A stretch of 6,125 nucleotides of DNA from Actinomycetes bacterium (lineage in GTDB: Bacteria; Actinomycetota; Thermoleophilia; Solirubrobacterales; Solirubrobacteraceae): contig JAEXXR010000095.1 of the NCBI GenBank assembly GCA_023405705.1, forward strand, positions 1 through 6,125, given 5' to 3'. The position numbers and the translations under genes are program-made. Of the stretch, positions 5,421 through 6,125 are shown piece after piece. The first letter of the stretch is position 1. Each line of letters starts with the position of its first letter. Below the pieces are notes generated by a model. The model was not told where the DNA came from, ran no database searches, and worked only from the letters and a program-made list of their open reading frames with translations.

Positions 5421-5527
5421 GTTATGGAGCCGACCCCCGCTCGCTGGACGGATCGCGCGCGTATGGGCGGGTTATGGAGTGCCCGCCCGCCGGGGTGCCA
5501 CGTTATGTCCTGCAAAAACGCTTTATG
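5421..5527 (+). repeat. Four same-orientation TTATG boxes in the divergent promoter region
   Basis: GTTATG occurs at 5421-5426, 5471-5476 and 5502-5507, and TTTATG at 5522-5527. The first two share the longer word GTTATGGAG. Spacings of 50, 31 and 20 bp are near whole helical turns except the first. In such GC-rich DNA four copies in about 110 bp are unexpected. The outermost boxes are near -41 to -45 of the hydrolase start and about -41 to -37 of the rightward gene start. They may be binding sites for a shared regulator. Confidence 0.5.
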
Positions 5528-5550
5528 AACCGATCCGGGCGCATGCCCGC

Positions 5551-5556
5551 TACGGT
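5551..5556 (+). promoter_or_regulatory. Candidate -10 box of a leaderless promoter for the PLP enzyme gene
   Basis: TACGGT at 5551-5556 is followed by 7 nt and then the GTG at 5564, so transcription would begin at or next to the start codon. No Shine-Dalgarno precedes this GTG or the upstream in-frame ATGs. A good -35 is not seen. Confidence 0.4.
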
Positions 5557-5563
5557 TGGGCGC

Positions 5564-6125
5564 GTGGACGGCGCCCGACTCGACCGCCTCAACCGTGCGA
5601 CCGAGCAGCTCGACGCGCCGTTCGCGGTCGTCGACTTGAACGCGTACGACGCCAACGCCGGCGATCTGCTGCGCCGGGCCGGCGGCCGCCCCATCCGCCT
5701 CGCCAGCAAGTCGATCCGCTGCCGGGCGCTGCTGGAGCGCACGCTCGCCTCCGACCGCGGCTTCCAGGGGACGCTCGCCTTCACGCTGCCGGAGGCGCTG
5801 TGGCTGGCCGACAACGGCCTGCGCGACCTCCTCGTCGCCTATCCGACGACCGACCGCGTGGCGCTGCGCCGGCTCGCCGAGCGCGACGACGACGCCGGTA
5901 TCTCGCTGATGGTCGACGACGTCGCGCAGCTCGACCTGATCGAGCGGGCGCTGGCCGAGCCGGCCGGCGACGGTGCGAGCGGCGGCAGACGGCGCGGCAG
6001 AGGCGCCGGATCGCCCGCCGCCCCGCGTCCGATCCGGCTCTGCATCGAGGCCGACGCCGGCTGGTGGCCGCTGAGAGGCCGGATCCGCCTCGGCGTCAAG
6101 CGCTCCCCGCTGCACACGCCGGCGC
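5564..6125 (+). CDS. Alanine racemase-fold PLP enzyme (amino acid deaminase/aldolase family), 3'-truncated
   Basis: The 187 visible codons form the N-terminal barrel part of a fold-type III PLP enzyme related to D-threonine aldolase, D-serine dehydratase and alanine racemase. Lys49 in LASKSIRCR is the predicted Schiff-base lysine. Then come GTLAFTLPEALWLADNG, DLLVAYPTTDR, the SLMVDDVAQLDLIE strand-helix and IRLCIEADAGWWPLRGRIRLGVKRSP. A Gly/Arg-rich low-complexity insert (about 139-155) separates two conserved strands. The GTG at 5564 is preferred because homologous proteins, as I recall them, begin a few residues before LDAPFAVVDLNAYDANA and because of the leaderless -10. In-frame ATGs at 5525 and 5543 would add 13 or 7 unmatched residues. 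It is transcribed divergently from the riboswitch-hydrolase unit. The substrate is unknown; a D-amino-acid link to the neighbouring cell-wall gene is conceivable but unproven. The C-terminal domain lies outside the window. Confidence 0.85.
   Translation, partial: MDGARLDRLNRATEQLDAPFAVVDLNAYDANAGDLLRRAGGRPIRLASKSIRCRALLERTLASDRGFQGTLAFTLPEALWLADNGLRDLLVAYPTTDRVALRRLAERDDDAGISLMVDDVAQLDLIERALAEPAGDGASGGRRRGRGAGSPAAPRPIRLCIEADAGWWPLRGRIRLGVKRSPLHTPA

Noticed and set aside
2740..5528. Two long plus-strand open frames (2740-4155 and 4155-5528)
   Set aside because: Both are antisense to the acyl-CoA dehydrogenase and the hydrolase, whose conserved motifs are on the minus strand. The second also crosses the riboswitch.
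5075..6115. Minus-strand open frame over the rightward gene
   Set aside because: It covers the riboswitch and the antisense of a gene with a clear PLP-enzyme sequence, and shows no recognisable domain.

Overview
The window is about 70% G+C with actinobacterial-style genes, promoters and codon use. Gene content, an unusually frequent AGA arginine codon and a c-di-AMP riboswitch ahead of a peptidoglycan hydrolase fit a high-GC actinobacterium. A Solirubrobacterales/Conexibacter-like member of the Thermoleophilia is my best guess, from general resemblance only and not proven here.

Layout, left to right. Positions 1-617 (+) hold the 3' three-quarters of an HSD10-like short-chain dehydrogenase (3-hydroxyacyl-CoA dehydrogenase type II). 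It converges on a thiolase at 747-1937 (-). The gap between them is filled almost exactly by one long, concentric, imperfect inverted repeat (613-739). Its mismatches become G-U pairs only on the minus strand, so it looks like a large hairpin in the thiolase 3' UTR. Ahead of the thiolase lie two perfect 22-bp direct repeats with a 32-bp period. Next come a membrane-anchored zincin-type metallopeptidase (2099-2749, -) and an acyl-CoA dehydrogenase (2824-3978, -) that is probably leaderless. A secreted NlpC/P60-like protein with two peptidoglycan-binding domains follows (4170-5207, -, TTG start), with a strong hairpin terminator behind it.

The 356-bp divergent region 5208-5563 is the main regulatory site. 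It contains a ydaO-type c-di-AMP riboswitch (about 5231-5372, -), a candidate promoter for it, four same-orientation TTATG boxes, and a leaderless-type promoter for the rightward gene. That gene (5564 to the window edge, +) encodes the N-terminal part of a fold-type III PLP enzyme of the alanine racemase / amino acid deaminase-aldolase group.

Functionally, the dehydrogenase, thiolase and acyl-CoA dehydrogenase supply three of the four steps of fatty-acid or branched-chain acyl-CoA beta-oxidation; no enoyl-CoA hydratase is visible. The hydrolase and its riboswitch form a separate cell-wall remodelling unit controlled by c-di-AMP. The points most worth following up are the 127-nt hairpin and a predicted pairing between a riboswitch loop and the purine tract beside the hydrolase ribosome-binding site.
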